NCBI GenBank assembly: GCA_016758905.1 | Contig: JAEPQZ010000014.1 | Location: 372,001 to 436,000, forward strand | Length of the DNA stretch: 64,000 nt | DNA from: Umbelopsis isabellina | Taxonomy: Eukaryota > Mucoromycota > Umbelopsidomycetes > Umbelopsidales > Umbelopsidaceae | Direction of reading: 5' to 3' | Made by a program: the position numbers and the translations under genes | Notes under the pieces: model-generated | Seen by the model: only the letters and a program-made list of their open reading frames with translations | What the model was told of the DNA's origin: nothing | Database searches by the model: none | Shown here: positions 9,405-19,265 of the stretch, piece after piece | How positions within the stretch are numbered: the first letter of the stretch is position 1 | Layout of the letters: every line of letters starts with the position of its first letter

Positions 9405-12393
9405 TTACGACGTCGAGCTTACCAAATTGTCTGCACTGAAATCATCTTCAGGCTCTGCCATGTCGGTTTCTTCATGCATAGACTTTTGAGAGGTTTGTGT
9501 TTTAGCATCACTCAGGAATTGCTGACTATCCTCTTTTGAAACGTTCTGAACGTCGCTGGATTCTTCAGAAGTCAAAAGTGTAATGTTTTCTTTCACCATC
9601 AGTTTCCAAAAATCTAGTCGCTGGGATTGTGGATTGGAAGGATCACACAGGGCTTTCAGTTTATAACACAAATCATTGTACTGCTCTGCTTCTTCCAGCT
9701 ATGTTCGTTCAAGGTTAAATGAATCGCATGCGTTAAATCAACAAGAGATGGGAAAGCAAATACTAACCATTTTGCACTGATCTCGTAACAGCTTCAGGCA
9801 TGTTATAGCTTTATCAAAGTACTGATCGGCAAATGAGTCCTTCACCAATTGCTCAATTCTTGCAGACATTTGTTGCACAGCTACAAAGACATGGGATAAG
9901 TCAGACATTTTCAATTTGCTCTAGCCACAGGATGAATTACAATACCTTCAGTAATGAGATCCTCTTTCTTATTGTTGATCATAGCATTAAAGTCTGCAAT
10001 CGGATCAATTGTTCCTACTTGTCGAACATTGCTGGTGTCCTTGAGAATAGATCCAACATCTGTGTCTTCATCTTGTGTATTTGATATGGGGTTAACTCTG
10101 TATCGCTTGAGTGCTTCTTCCTTGTTTCCGACGATGGCTTCTACTGGTGCAATGTTTTCTTCAGGTGCTTTGTCTTTACCATATCCTCGTTTCTTCCGCT
10201 CCTTTTGATCCACTAGTCAAAAGGAACTTAATGATGTTGTGCTTCAAAGTGAGCGATCAGTATGAGAAAGTACATACCTTTGGTAACACCTGCAACTTCC
10301 TTTAGTTTTTTAATCTCGCTTTTTGCACCTTCAATCATTGAGTGTTCAGGTTCTAGTTGGGCTTGTAAGACAGGATGAAGCTTGGGAATAGGGGCAGCCT
10401 TGTTTAGACTGCGCTGCTTAATGGCTTCATTCAGCCGCCAAATCACAGGATTGTATATTTTTTCGGGAGAAAAGCAAGAATTTCTACCGCTGCTATCTAA
10501 TGGCAGTTCCATTCGAGACACAAAAGCATCCATAGCATCTTCAAGTTCCTTGGTTGGAAGGTTCTTATGCTCAGTCAATTCTTTCCCATTAGGCAGGACT
10601 ACCACATCCAGCGGCGCAAAAGGAAATTGGCGAAGGTCTTCTGCAAATGGAACCTACATCATTGTCAGCAACTTGATAAGTATGGAGCTGTTAAGCTACT
10701 AGTGTCACTTACACGAACAAAATGCAATGCATCCACATGCGGCTCAAAGTATGGCATGAGGATGCCAAGCTTTGGTTGTTGATCCTCTTTGGCTACATAT
10801 CGTACGAGCGCATAGGCATTCTTCTCATACAAGGCACGACTCAGTGCAGAAATGCTACAAGCAGCAGCTTCATTCTCATGAGGTCGAGCTAAAATGACAT
10901 ATACATTACTCATATAATAATCTCTTGGAACCTTTTGGAAACCATTCAGTAATCAAATTGCTAAACCATGTTGGCCAGATAATCTACTCCTTCAACTCAC
11001 CTTTGTTGCGTTCAAAAAACCAATTATAAACATTCCTGCTCGAGTGCTCATCTTCATAAACCTTTCATCCTCTTGAGTGACGACAACCAGTGACTTGCCA
11101 AATGGATAGGCACGCTCCAAATCCTGATCACCAAGCAGAGGTACGGATGATTCACCATCATCATCTTCATTGTCTGCCTGTGTAATTGATGATTGGCCGT
11201 TTGCCTCTGAGGATGATTTAGAACCTTTGACTCTGAACGTGACCTCTTTGCCGACATCATGGGTAGGCCACTGGCTCTTGTTATCTTGCATTTCTGACAA
11301 CGCTGACCACTTTTTGGCTGTGGGTGGCTTAAACTCGTAAGTCCTTGCGTACATGAACACGGGTATCGATAGTGCTTCGTCTGGATGAGCTTCCTTGTCG
11401 CCGAGTATAATGTCGCCTCGGAAGACTGGTGTTGGATTTACAGATTTAACTTTGAAAGTACTCAATTGATCGAGAGCATCTTTTAGGTCTATGATATCAA
11501 TATTATCGGAATCTGATAGTTTTACTAGGTGTTTGATATTGTTGTTCTGTTTCATCGACTGCATTAGCAACACACATCATATACATCGGAACACTAGTTC
11601 AATCTCGCTTTACCCTGAATTGCGATTGTACCGCTCCTTCATCTCGGCCATAACCCGCTATCCTGAAATTGTAACACGACGGTAAGTATGAGAGGTCGCA
11701 TGGATATAAAGATTTAGATCACATACACTACAATCAGCTGAATGCCGTTCGATTCGACCTTTTCTCGAACTATATCTATATCTGACCAGTCGGTTTCACT
11801 CTCGGCGTCGGTAAAAAGGACAATTCGTTTGCTGTATTTCAGTGTACGGCAATGCACAAACATGTCGTTTACAGCAAGAATCAAGGCACTTAAAACTTAA
11901 AAATTGTCAATGTACAAGAGTCAACGCTGGATCATCAGTGTAGCAACTTACTGTCAGTGAAATGCCCTTTGGCAGACGTCGTATTCAACACTGTTCGAAC
12001 CAATTTATTATCTCCCATGGCAATGCCTTGTAGAGTTACCAGGTTTTCATATCCTTCCTCGGCGGGTGACAGACTGTTTTTTGTTTCTATCAATGCAAGT
12101 CTGCGTTAGCTGTGGCAAAGCTTCATATCTGATTGACATCTTTCTCACCTTCAGCTCCGGCTAATATCACGCTGACCATGTCCGTTTTTCGGCCTGTTAA
12201 CAGCTAAGAAAACCCAGCGTGTTAAATTCACGTCGTAAACTGATCTATCGTGAGATTCACGTACTTTGTCCTGAAGCATGGAGGCGACAGCTTCCGTTGC
12301 ACATTGCAAGTAAGTTTTGTCCCCACCTTCTTGCTTAAGCTGCATGGACGGAGCAACATCAATGACATATATCGTAGCTGCCTTTTGTGCCAT
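9405..12393 (-). CDS. KU80: ATP-dependent DNA helicase II subunit Ku80
   Basis: A multi-exon gene with many short introns. The N-terminus MAQKAATIYVIDVAPSM is the vWA-like Ku domain start. The core follows: FKVKSVNPTPVFRGDIILGD, AYPFGKSLVVVTQEDERFMK, VYVILARPHENEAAACS, KLGILMPYFEPHVDALHFVR and PFAPLDVVVLPNGKEL. The arm and linker come next (YNPVIWRLNEAIKQRS) and then a C-terminal helical region (RLDFWKLMVKENITLL) and an acidic tail ending NLVSSTS. Ku70/Ku80 forms a ring on DNA ends and starts non-homologous end joining; it also acts at telomeres. The start at 12393 is supported by the vWA motif directly following it. Ku70 is not in this window. Confidence 0.93.
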
Positions 12394-12563
12394 TTCTATT
12401 CAATATAAGCTGCACCCAATAAGTGTAACCAAGCCAAAAACTACAACTCTTAAAATTATGAGCGGCGAATGAACGAATTATAAGGAAGTTCGCCTTCCAT
12501 TTTTTATACAAGAAAATCTTTTGGTATGCTTTAAGTTACTATAGAAACAACATTGCTAGTGAA

Positions 12564-13929
12564 TTAATTTAATAAAGGTGTACGCTCGTTATGAGTCTCG
12601 CTGTCGCCGCTTTCGCTGTCACTGTCGTCGATTGTCATGGCCTTCTGGAACCGACCACAACATAGGAACAACCAGTGAAACATCTCCCAAATCGTCCACG
12701 GCAATGCCTTGGTGTCTTTCCACAAACTTGGTTTCGTTCGTAAGATGCGTTCCGGTCGAATTCGGTGTTCAGCGTCAATAACAGTCGTGACAGTTACCTA
12801 GTAGATCACAGAAGGTTAAGTACCTCTGACTCTCAATAAAAGACAAGCACAAATCTCAATGACTTACCACTACTGCTATCAATACCGACAATGCTGTGCT
12901 GGCCGAAATCATAAACATGATGATCTGTTGGTATCTTGCCGCTTGAAGTACAGACGCTCCACCCATAATTTGACCAGTCATCATACCAGGTATGGCGATC
13001 AATCCAATAACTGACATTTGATTGATTGTTGGCAGCATTGCTAGTCGGACGGATTCGACAGCGACTGATAAGCCAGCTTCCCACCGAGTGGCGCCAAAAG
13101 ATAAGTAGGTTTCAATTTTCTCCTGACCATCGCTTAGACTAGAGAGGCATGAACCTATAGCAACTGCCATGCCACTCATGGTATTTCCTAACAACATGCC
13201 GACTGTTGGCACGAATTTTTCTGGTGTCCAAAAAGGATCTTGTGCCATAGCAAACCGCGAACCGATTATACCAACCGTCATGGTTGAAAGAGACATGGAG
13301 AAGAAACATACTAAAAACTGATATCGGTATAGTTGAGTAAAAACAATTATCCCATTGAATTGTCGGACCAACCGGCAATTCGCTTACCATTCCCTTGAAT
13401 GTTTTTTGTGATTTGTTATAAATAATCTCGTAACAGCCCAGTAATATGAGTACGACTATAAAACAGCTTAATCATTCATGTTCGTATCGCTAAACACAAG
13501 ATTGGTACTTATAAATACTTACATGCCATCAAGATGATTATAGCAGGATGCTGAGCCTTGAAAACATCTTCCAAGACAAATGCCTTTAAAAAATCAATTA
13601 GTATATCAGAAACCGTGTTCCGCTTGTGCAATTTAATCAATCTAATAATTACCATCAGTGTAAGCTGTACAACACATCTAATTGCTGATATCACTAGCGG
13701 TTTTTCAAGACCAAGACCGAGCGAGCCGGACATGACCACTGAGATTGCAAGCATGGTGGTGTTACAACAGCATACTCGTTTATGACACTTGAAAGACAAG
13801 TCAAAGGCACTTACTGTTAACTATGATAAACAGTGAGGCAAATCCCACATTCCACCACGTAAGGTGTGTATTTTTCTCCTCTCCATCGTTCACTTGGGCG
13901 GCTTGCAGGGCAATGCCAAGTGAGTCCAT
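12564..13929 (-). CDS. FetB/UPF0014-type membrane permease (ALS3/YbbM family)
   Basis: Five or six exons. The start MDSLGIALQAAQVNDGEEKN leads into the first membrane helix. A 76-nt intron removal gives FIIVNMVMSGSLGLGLEKP, then ISAIRCVVQLTLM, AFVLEDVFKAQHPA and VLILLGCYEIIYNKSQKTF. The largest exon has FSMSLSTMTVGIIGSRFAMAQ, VGMLLGNTMSGMAVAIGS, LSFGATRWEA, IAIPGMMTGQIMGGASVLQA and the final helix. This is the whole UPF0014 signature order. The cytoplasmic tail ends ERTPLLN, an acidic dileucine-like sorting signal that suggests an endosomal or vacuolar location. Bacterial FetB works with the ATPase FetA in iron export; plant ALS3/STAR2 is linked to aluminium tolerance. No ATPase gene lies nearby. 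Confidence 0.85.
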
Positions 13930-14879
13930 TGCAAGTTATGAGGTAAACGACCCGTTTAACCATACAAGCCAGATATGGAAAAATGTATAGCAGTCACACA
14001 ATAGCGGCTTGTCAAATATTTTACGGTTGCCACCGCCGCACTGCCGCTTCACCACATAGCTGCGTACAAAAACTGTTTGAGATATGTGCAAAATGAACGA
14101 GCGAGATCAAAGGCAATGCTTTCTATAGATAGTGCAGATTCCGTATTGAATCTGCTAGTGACTGACAAGAATATTGGTCATAATAAAATAAATCAGAACG
14201 TGTGCTGTTTTAAAAGCGATAGCGTGGCCAATTGTGCAAGGAAATTGCTGCAACCTAAAGATATATCACAATGCAGAACCCCGTGCCGCACTCTTGCATT
14301 ACAATTGAGTACAATGGCAAAAATACAATATTGATCCGAAATTTGACATCTTTAGCTATGTTACGCTGTCACCATATAGAAAACCGAAATAAATCGTGGG
14401 TAATATGGTGACTAATCCATTGAAAATTTACTCCAGATGTAGAACCGTGAGCAATACAATGCTGAAGGTGTTTCGGAACTGAGAAAATATATCAAACTAG
14501 GCTTTTGACAGGTGCATACCCCTTCACAAAGAGGACTATAATTGGTACAATATGTGTGGGGCTAAAACATAGCAATTTCCGCCTTTATGCAGGGAATGGA
14601 GACACACTGGAATAGCCCCCAAATGTATGATTATCATCAGAGTTTTAAGGTCATATCTAATTGACAAATAACTGTGTTCATGTTAGTGACGTACAGTTAT
14701 AGAAATATGGTTTGTAAGTAGAATGACATGATTGAAGGCTGTGCAGGTTGCCATGGTTTTCTTTTGAGTGACGTGGATCATGAAAGCTGATTGCTGCGGA
14801 ACGACACGTGGTTCCTGGAAAGGCTGCTGCTGCCGCTACTCCTTTTCAAAAATTGAACGCCTACTCGGAAAATCTCTTG
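13930..14879. other. intergenic, no gene recognised
   Basis: AT-rich spacer between the divergent FetB-like and F-box genes. It contains a CACGTG at 14805-14810 shortly before the F-box gene. A short open frame at 14077-14334 has no recognisable features. In-frame codons upstream of the F-box ATG (about 14811-14879) look protein-like, so part of this end could be a 5' exon. Confidence 0.5.
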
Positions 14880-16188
14880 ATGAATGCAGCCATGCTCAGT
14901 CCAGCCTATAACCCTTTCTCCACTGAAATCTGGGCCCAAATTGCCTGGCAAGTCGACAGTGTTAGAGACCTTTTAGCACTGTCGGCTACCAGCCATGTCC
15001 TTCGACTTATTTGCACCGATGATCAACTGTGGAAGCAGCTGTGCATAGAGCACTACGCTGTAGACTACGCTCACGATAACTACCTTAACCAATATAAAAG
15101 CTGCTTACAAGATAAATCCATGCGAAGAGTGTGCAGGCATCTTATGGGGTTCACAAACAACGTATTGCTGGAAAAAAGCACCCTGTATAAGTCCATGTCT
15201 TTAAACAAACCTTGCTCACAATGCCATGCTATTTGCCAAGAACTATATATGTGCATGCATGGCACTTGCGATGAAGCTCGTAATTATCATTCATATCAAA
15301 TTTCGATTGTGTATTTGTGCATGTTGCTCACCAATGTTTTATCTATTTCATCTACTGCTCACAGTGTGCTCGGGATGCAGAGATGTGGGTGATCATCATC
15401 TCTTCTTGAGGGTCAGCAGCTTATGGTTATGGTGTACAAGATGCAGGACATCTTATTCCATGTCGGTTGGTCGAGCAGTGAGTGACACTTTTGTTTTCGT
15501 TACCACTTACACAAGCAAATGGCTTTAACAAGCGTCATATCGTTATGCAGCTCGGAGTGTGCAATGCCAGCAAGAGCGAGCAAGTCAAAGTTGACCATAT
15601 GCTCGATGTCGTCACAAAGGACAACGACAATGGCCGTTCGGCCTTAGACAAATTCAGATTCCGTATTTTTGAACGCAACCTTGAAGTGGAAGAGCAACGT
15701 GAGCTCTCACAGTTACCTGAAGATCAATATAAAGTGCACATCATTAGCCGCGACTGGCTCCAATGCTGGGGTCATTGGCTACACGGTAAGCCGGATAAAC
15801 AGCAAAAAGCTACAAGCTGTCATGTTTCTAATCATAACACAATTGAATTTCAAAATAGGTGGTGTGCCGCCTACTGCTATTGATCAGAATATACTTGTAG
15901 ACAAGAATGGAAAACTTCGTGTGCCAGAGAAATCATTGGATGGTTGGTCACTTGGCTTCATTGGACCTAGACTTTGGAACCATTTGAAAGGCGCTTGGGG
16001 TGTAAATGGCCCAGAATTGACGGAGGGTAAATTTTGTCACCATCACTGTATGTGTACTGCTCACGAACGCACACATTGACATGTTCTCAATTTTAGATGA
16101 TGCTCAAGGCGAAGAATATGAAGAAATCAGAATGAGACTCAGGCTTTGGAAGCAAAGTCTAAAAAACCTTGCGGTTAGTCCTAATTAA
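14880..16188 (+). CDS. F-box protein with cysteine-rich zinc finger and DUSP domain
   Basis: Five exons by my splicing. The N-terminus carries an F-box-like segment (NPFSTEIWAQIAWQVDSVRD, then LLALSATSHVLRLI and LWKQLCIEHY). A cysteine-rich block follows: CSQC, CMHGTC, then CSGCRD across an intron near 15280-15364, GDHHLFLRV and CTRCRTSY. Its spacing recalls a UBP-type zinc finger. The C-terminal half has a DUSP-like domain: ISRDWLQCWGHWLHGG, PPTAIDQNILVDKNGKLR, GFIGPRLWNHLKGAWGVNGP. DUSP domains normally occur in ubiquitin-specific proteases, but no protease catalytic box is present. A role as an SCF substrate receptor is inferred from the F-box. The ATG at 14880 is the first in-frame Met; an extra 5' exon is possible. 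Confidence 0.75.
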
Positions 16189-16366
16189 ACGCCCCTCTTT
16201 CTGTTCTCATTTTACGTATGACTTTTTTATATTTGTCAATGTCTTTTATGTGTTATATTCTGAATTTACAATTAAAAATGAATACCATATTGTATCCAAA
16301 AGAGATGCGATATAAAGTTGAAGAAATTCTGGGTCCAATTTGCATGGGCGGCTGTAAATGTGGTGT

Positions 16367-16831
16367 TAGCCTGGTCCGACTTTAGGAATATCGTAGTGCT
16401 CACTGAGCTCTTCAAGCTTTCTATTAAAGTCGGCCACTTTCTCTTTGTGTGACTTTTCAGCCTGGCGTCGAATCTTATCCTCTTGCTGTAAAACAAAGAT
16501 CGGTCAGTCAAATCGACATACAAGAACTTGCTTGAAATGAAGAAAAAGCTGTATCACTTACTCGTCGACGTTGGGTTTCTTCGAACTTGAGTTCAGCTGG
16601 CGTTTTTTCAAGAGCCACAAAACGCTCTTTCTTCTTTTCGTCGTTGATGGCGTGCTTTGCCACATCGTCCAACTTGGATTTCTTTGACTTTTTCTTTTTT
16701 CTAGAACAAACTGTTAGTATATTACAACGCGGATTCTAAGAGGTTTGAAGAGGACCAACGTACTTTGTGATTCCGCCGCTTGATCCTTTCAGCTTGAGGG
16801 ACCCGCTAGCAACATGTTCGTAAGCTGACAT
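16367..16831 (-). CDS. FAM32A: FAM32A-like protein
   Basis: Three exons. Exon 1 encodes [16 protein letters not shown], then a lysine-rich segment ([12 protein letters not shown]), then [14 protein letters not shown], and the last exon ends [24 protein letters not shown]. This reproduces the FAM32A layout: the SAYEHV start, the polylysine stretch and the C-terminal EHYDIPKV motif. Human FAM32A is a component of the catalytic spliceosome where its C-terminus reaches toward the 3' splice site and exon junction; this is known from human structures and is assumed here. Length of about 115 residues is usual. A CACGTG lies upstream at 16910-16915. Confidence 0.9.
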
Positions 16832-17769
16832 GGTTCAATGCGTCAAAGATCTAGTAACGTCCAGTGCAAAATCGTGTGGTATAAAGAAATTTGGAGAAAT
16901 TGGGCCGTGCACGTGACTGGCACATTGTACCTGGGCTGACTGGCGGCAAAGGCCCCGAGCTGTGTGGACTATTTACCCAATAGAGTAGTACCAGTATAAT
17001 CAACTATTGGCCAATGAATGCACAGAAAATAGACCATGAGCAATGTGGAACCAAATTTTGTCCTGTACTATCCTTTTGAAAGAGCAAATCCTTCAGTCGC
17101 CAATAAAACAGTGCTGCAAGGAGTAGTACTTTGTCGCCTACCGTTCTATATATATATACCAGATGAGAAAACGCAACGTTGCAACTGCATCTCAGGCACA
17201 GTTCTGATGGGGTTTTCTGTATGCCTCGTGGAATGGATGACTTCATCGACGAAGAAGAACCATAACAAACTTATTGTATGTATTTCACTCTGTAAACAAA
17301 CGCAGAAGAAGTGAACTCAAGCCCAAGATCCATTTAAAAAATAGTAACATCTTTTTCATACTGCTTGTGACACCATTGAGACAGAGTACCAAAAAATGTG
17401 CAAAATAAAAATCCTTTTCAACGCATACATATCACAGGGCCAATGTCAACTCTTTCAATTCGCAAGTAGCGAATAATACTAGTCGACACTGAAAGAGAAT
17501 TTGAAATCGCTTGGACCAAAAGCTTACCATAATTCGTAGTACAAATCGATATTTTTAAAAACAGGATAGCGTTGGTATTGAACGACAATGAAACACATAT
17601 TGACAAGTGAGAGACTTTTTTTATATGGGTTTGCAATTGTTTGAGTGAGAAAAAAAAAAAAAAAAAAAAAAACCAAAATGAAATAATGTAGATTACAAGG
17701 CGATATGTGAGGGTTTCTGTACAAGAGGTGGGATAAAAAGAAGCAAAGTAAATATAACAAAGTGGGCGA
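16832..17769. other. intergenic, no gene recognised; contains a 23-bp A tract
   Basis: Spacer between FAM32A and the acidic protein. It holds CACGTG at 16910, an overlapping ATTGG/CCAAT near 17005, a TATATATATA at about 17145 and a 23-nt run of A at 17650-17672. Short open frames on + at 17036-17314 could hide a small spliced gene sharing FAM32A's promoter, but I could not build a convincing model. Confidence 0.4.
17650..17672 (+). repeat. poly-A homopolymer (23 nt)
   Basis: An uninterrupted run of 23 A residues lies about 100 bp downstream of the stop of the minus-strand acidic protein, so it reads as poly-T on the transcribed sense strand. No flanking duplication or retroposed body was seen. 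Confidence 0.9.
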
Positions 17770-18435
17770 TCAAACAGTTATTGGATCATTTCGCCATTTG
17801 ATCCAGGAATATTTGTTATCGAAGCTGGTGTCTTGGACCACGTCATCGCCAGCAAAAGGATCGAAAGACCCCAAAGAGCAGGTTTTATCGTTTTGAAGAA
17901 AGTAATCACATGAACTTTCCAGTGAAGCCAGTTTTAATATATCATTAGACTCGTCATCTTCTTCGTCAGCTTCATCATCTTCAAACTGAATGCCCTTGTT
18001 CTCATGAGACATGTGATATTTCTCCCGGATATCCTGTACCCAGCGAGGAACAGTACCATCTTCCATGTCTTCGTCATCTTCATCACCACTGCTATAGTCT
18101 ATAATTACGGAATCCACAGTGTCTTGATCCAATTGGTCAAAGCAGGTCTCGAACCAGTTTTCCTCCTTTGATCGTTCGGTGTCAACACTGACGGCCGGGG
18201 TATTTTGAGAAGAACCAAATGTGAGAGGCTGATCTGTCAGATCTTCGTCCTCTTCACATTCTTCTTCGTCTGAGTCAGGCGACAAGGTATGTGCTTTGAT
18301 CAGTAAGTTACGGATCAGCACATGTTTCAACAGCCCAACCTCAGTACGCTGATATTGGTATTTGGTCAATTTGTGCTCCGACAAGTGCAAGACATAGTCA
18401 TAATCGGATACAGAAATATATCGAAAAGTAGTCAT
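17770..18435 (-). CDS. acidic protein of unknown function
   Basis: An intronless frame of 221 residues with its own ATG. The N-terminal 50 residues are ordered in appearance (YISVSDYDYVLHLSEHKLTK, then GLLKHVLIRNLLIKAH). The remainder is dominated by acidic patches (DSDEEECEEDEDLTD, SSGDEDDEDMED, EDDEADEEDDESND) separated by short hydrophobic motifs such as NWFETCFDQLDQDT and VPRWVQDIREKYHM. It ends FDNKYSWIKWRNDPITV. The aromatic-in-acidic motifs resemble transactivation or cofactor-binding segments, which is inference only. There are no membrane segments and no recognised domain. Confidence 0.7.
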   Translation of the reverse strand: MTTFRYISVSDYDYVLHLSEHKLTKYQYQRTEVGLLKHVLIRNLLIKAHTLSPDSDEEECEEDEDLTDQPLTFGSSQNTPAVSVDTERSKEENWFETCFDQLDQDTVDSVIIDYSSGDEDDEDMEDGTVPRWVQDIREKYHMSHENKGIQFEDDEADEEDDESNDILKLASLESSCDYFLQNDKTCSLGSFDPFAGDDVVQDTSFDNKYSWIKWRNDPITV

Positions 18436-19265
18436 TCAAATAAATATGTAGAACGTAGAGCTGGAGAAAGAAATAGTATTGTTCAATGCAATACTTGAGA
18501 GTGGAGGAAGAGTTTAAAGAGAAGAAAGGATGGAGTGTGGGCCGAAAGAAAAGCGGATTCAGTAACGAGAATCAAAATATTTATAGGCAAAGGGGCTACT
18601 TTGTTACATATTGAATGTATTTTATATACACCCATCCGGCCGCTTGTACTCATGACTGGCAGTGAACCCATGATGAGATCAAATTGCCTTGGTGCAGTGC
18701 CAATCACGTAAGGGTGATTTGCCCTCCTGACCTTGCACGACCAAGAATTTTTGAGCTTATCTTGTTACTGTACCTCACTCCATAAATAAAATGGTTATTA
18801 TATACTTTGACTTATAATAAATTGGCTGTACAGAAATTGTGGAGATTTAATTTTTTTTCTTTCTTCAAATGACTCCCAGTGTCTAATCACCTTAGATGTA
18901 ATTCCACTTATAGCCACTGCGGTGGACCTTTATTCCGGCTTGCCATTGGTTAACTGGCATATTGCCTCAAGCCAAAGTTTAAAGTTCATCTAATATAGCG
19001 GGAGAAATTTTTGTCTACAGCGAAAAATTTCGATTTTCCGTGACGCTTATTCAATAATGGCATTGCTTTGTCCACTGGTTGCAGATTATTTTCCTTATCT
19101 GTCAATCGATCACAAACAAACTTTTCTCGGTCAACGGGCATGAAATATATTTTCTGTTATTATATACAATAAAGCCCCCTCGTATCAGCTATGCTAACGT
19201 TTATATCTCGCCATATTGCTGTTTCATCGAAATCCGCTACTTTCCCAATTGGTGCAGGTACAGTT
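18436..19265. other. intergenic, no gene recognised
   Basis: Upstream region of the acidic protein and downstream region of the kinase gene, both on -. It is AT-rich, with ATATTTATAGG near 18575 and several short AT runs. No coding region, RNA gene or notable repeat was seen. Confidence 0.5.

Noticed and set aside
17036-17314. Plus-strand frame starting MSNVEPNFVLYYPF, and a nearby MPRGMDDFIDEEEP ending
   Set aside because: The pieces look protein-like, but no combination of donor and acceptor sites gave one continuous frame, and no family was recognised.
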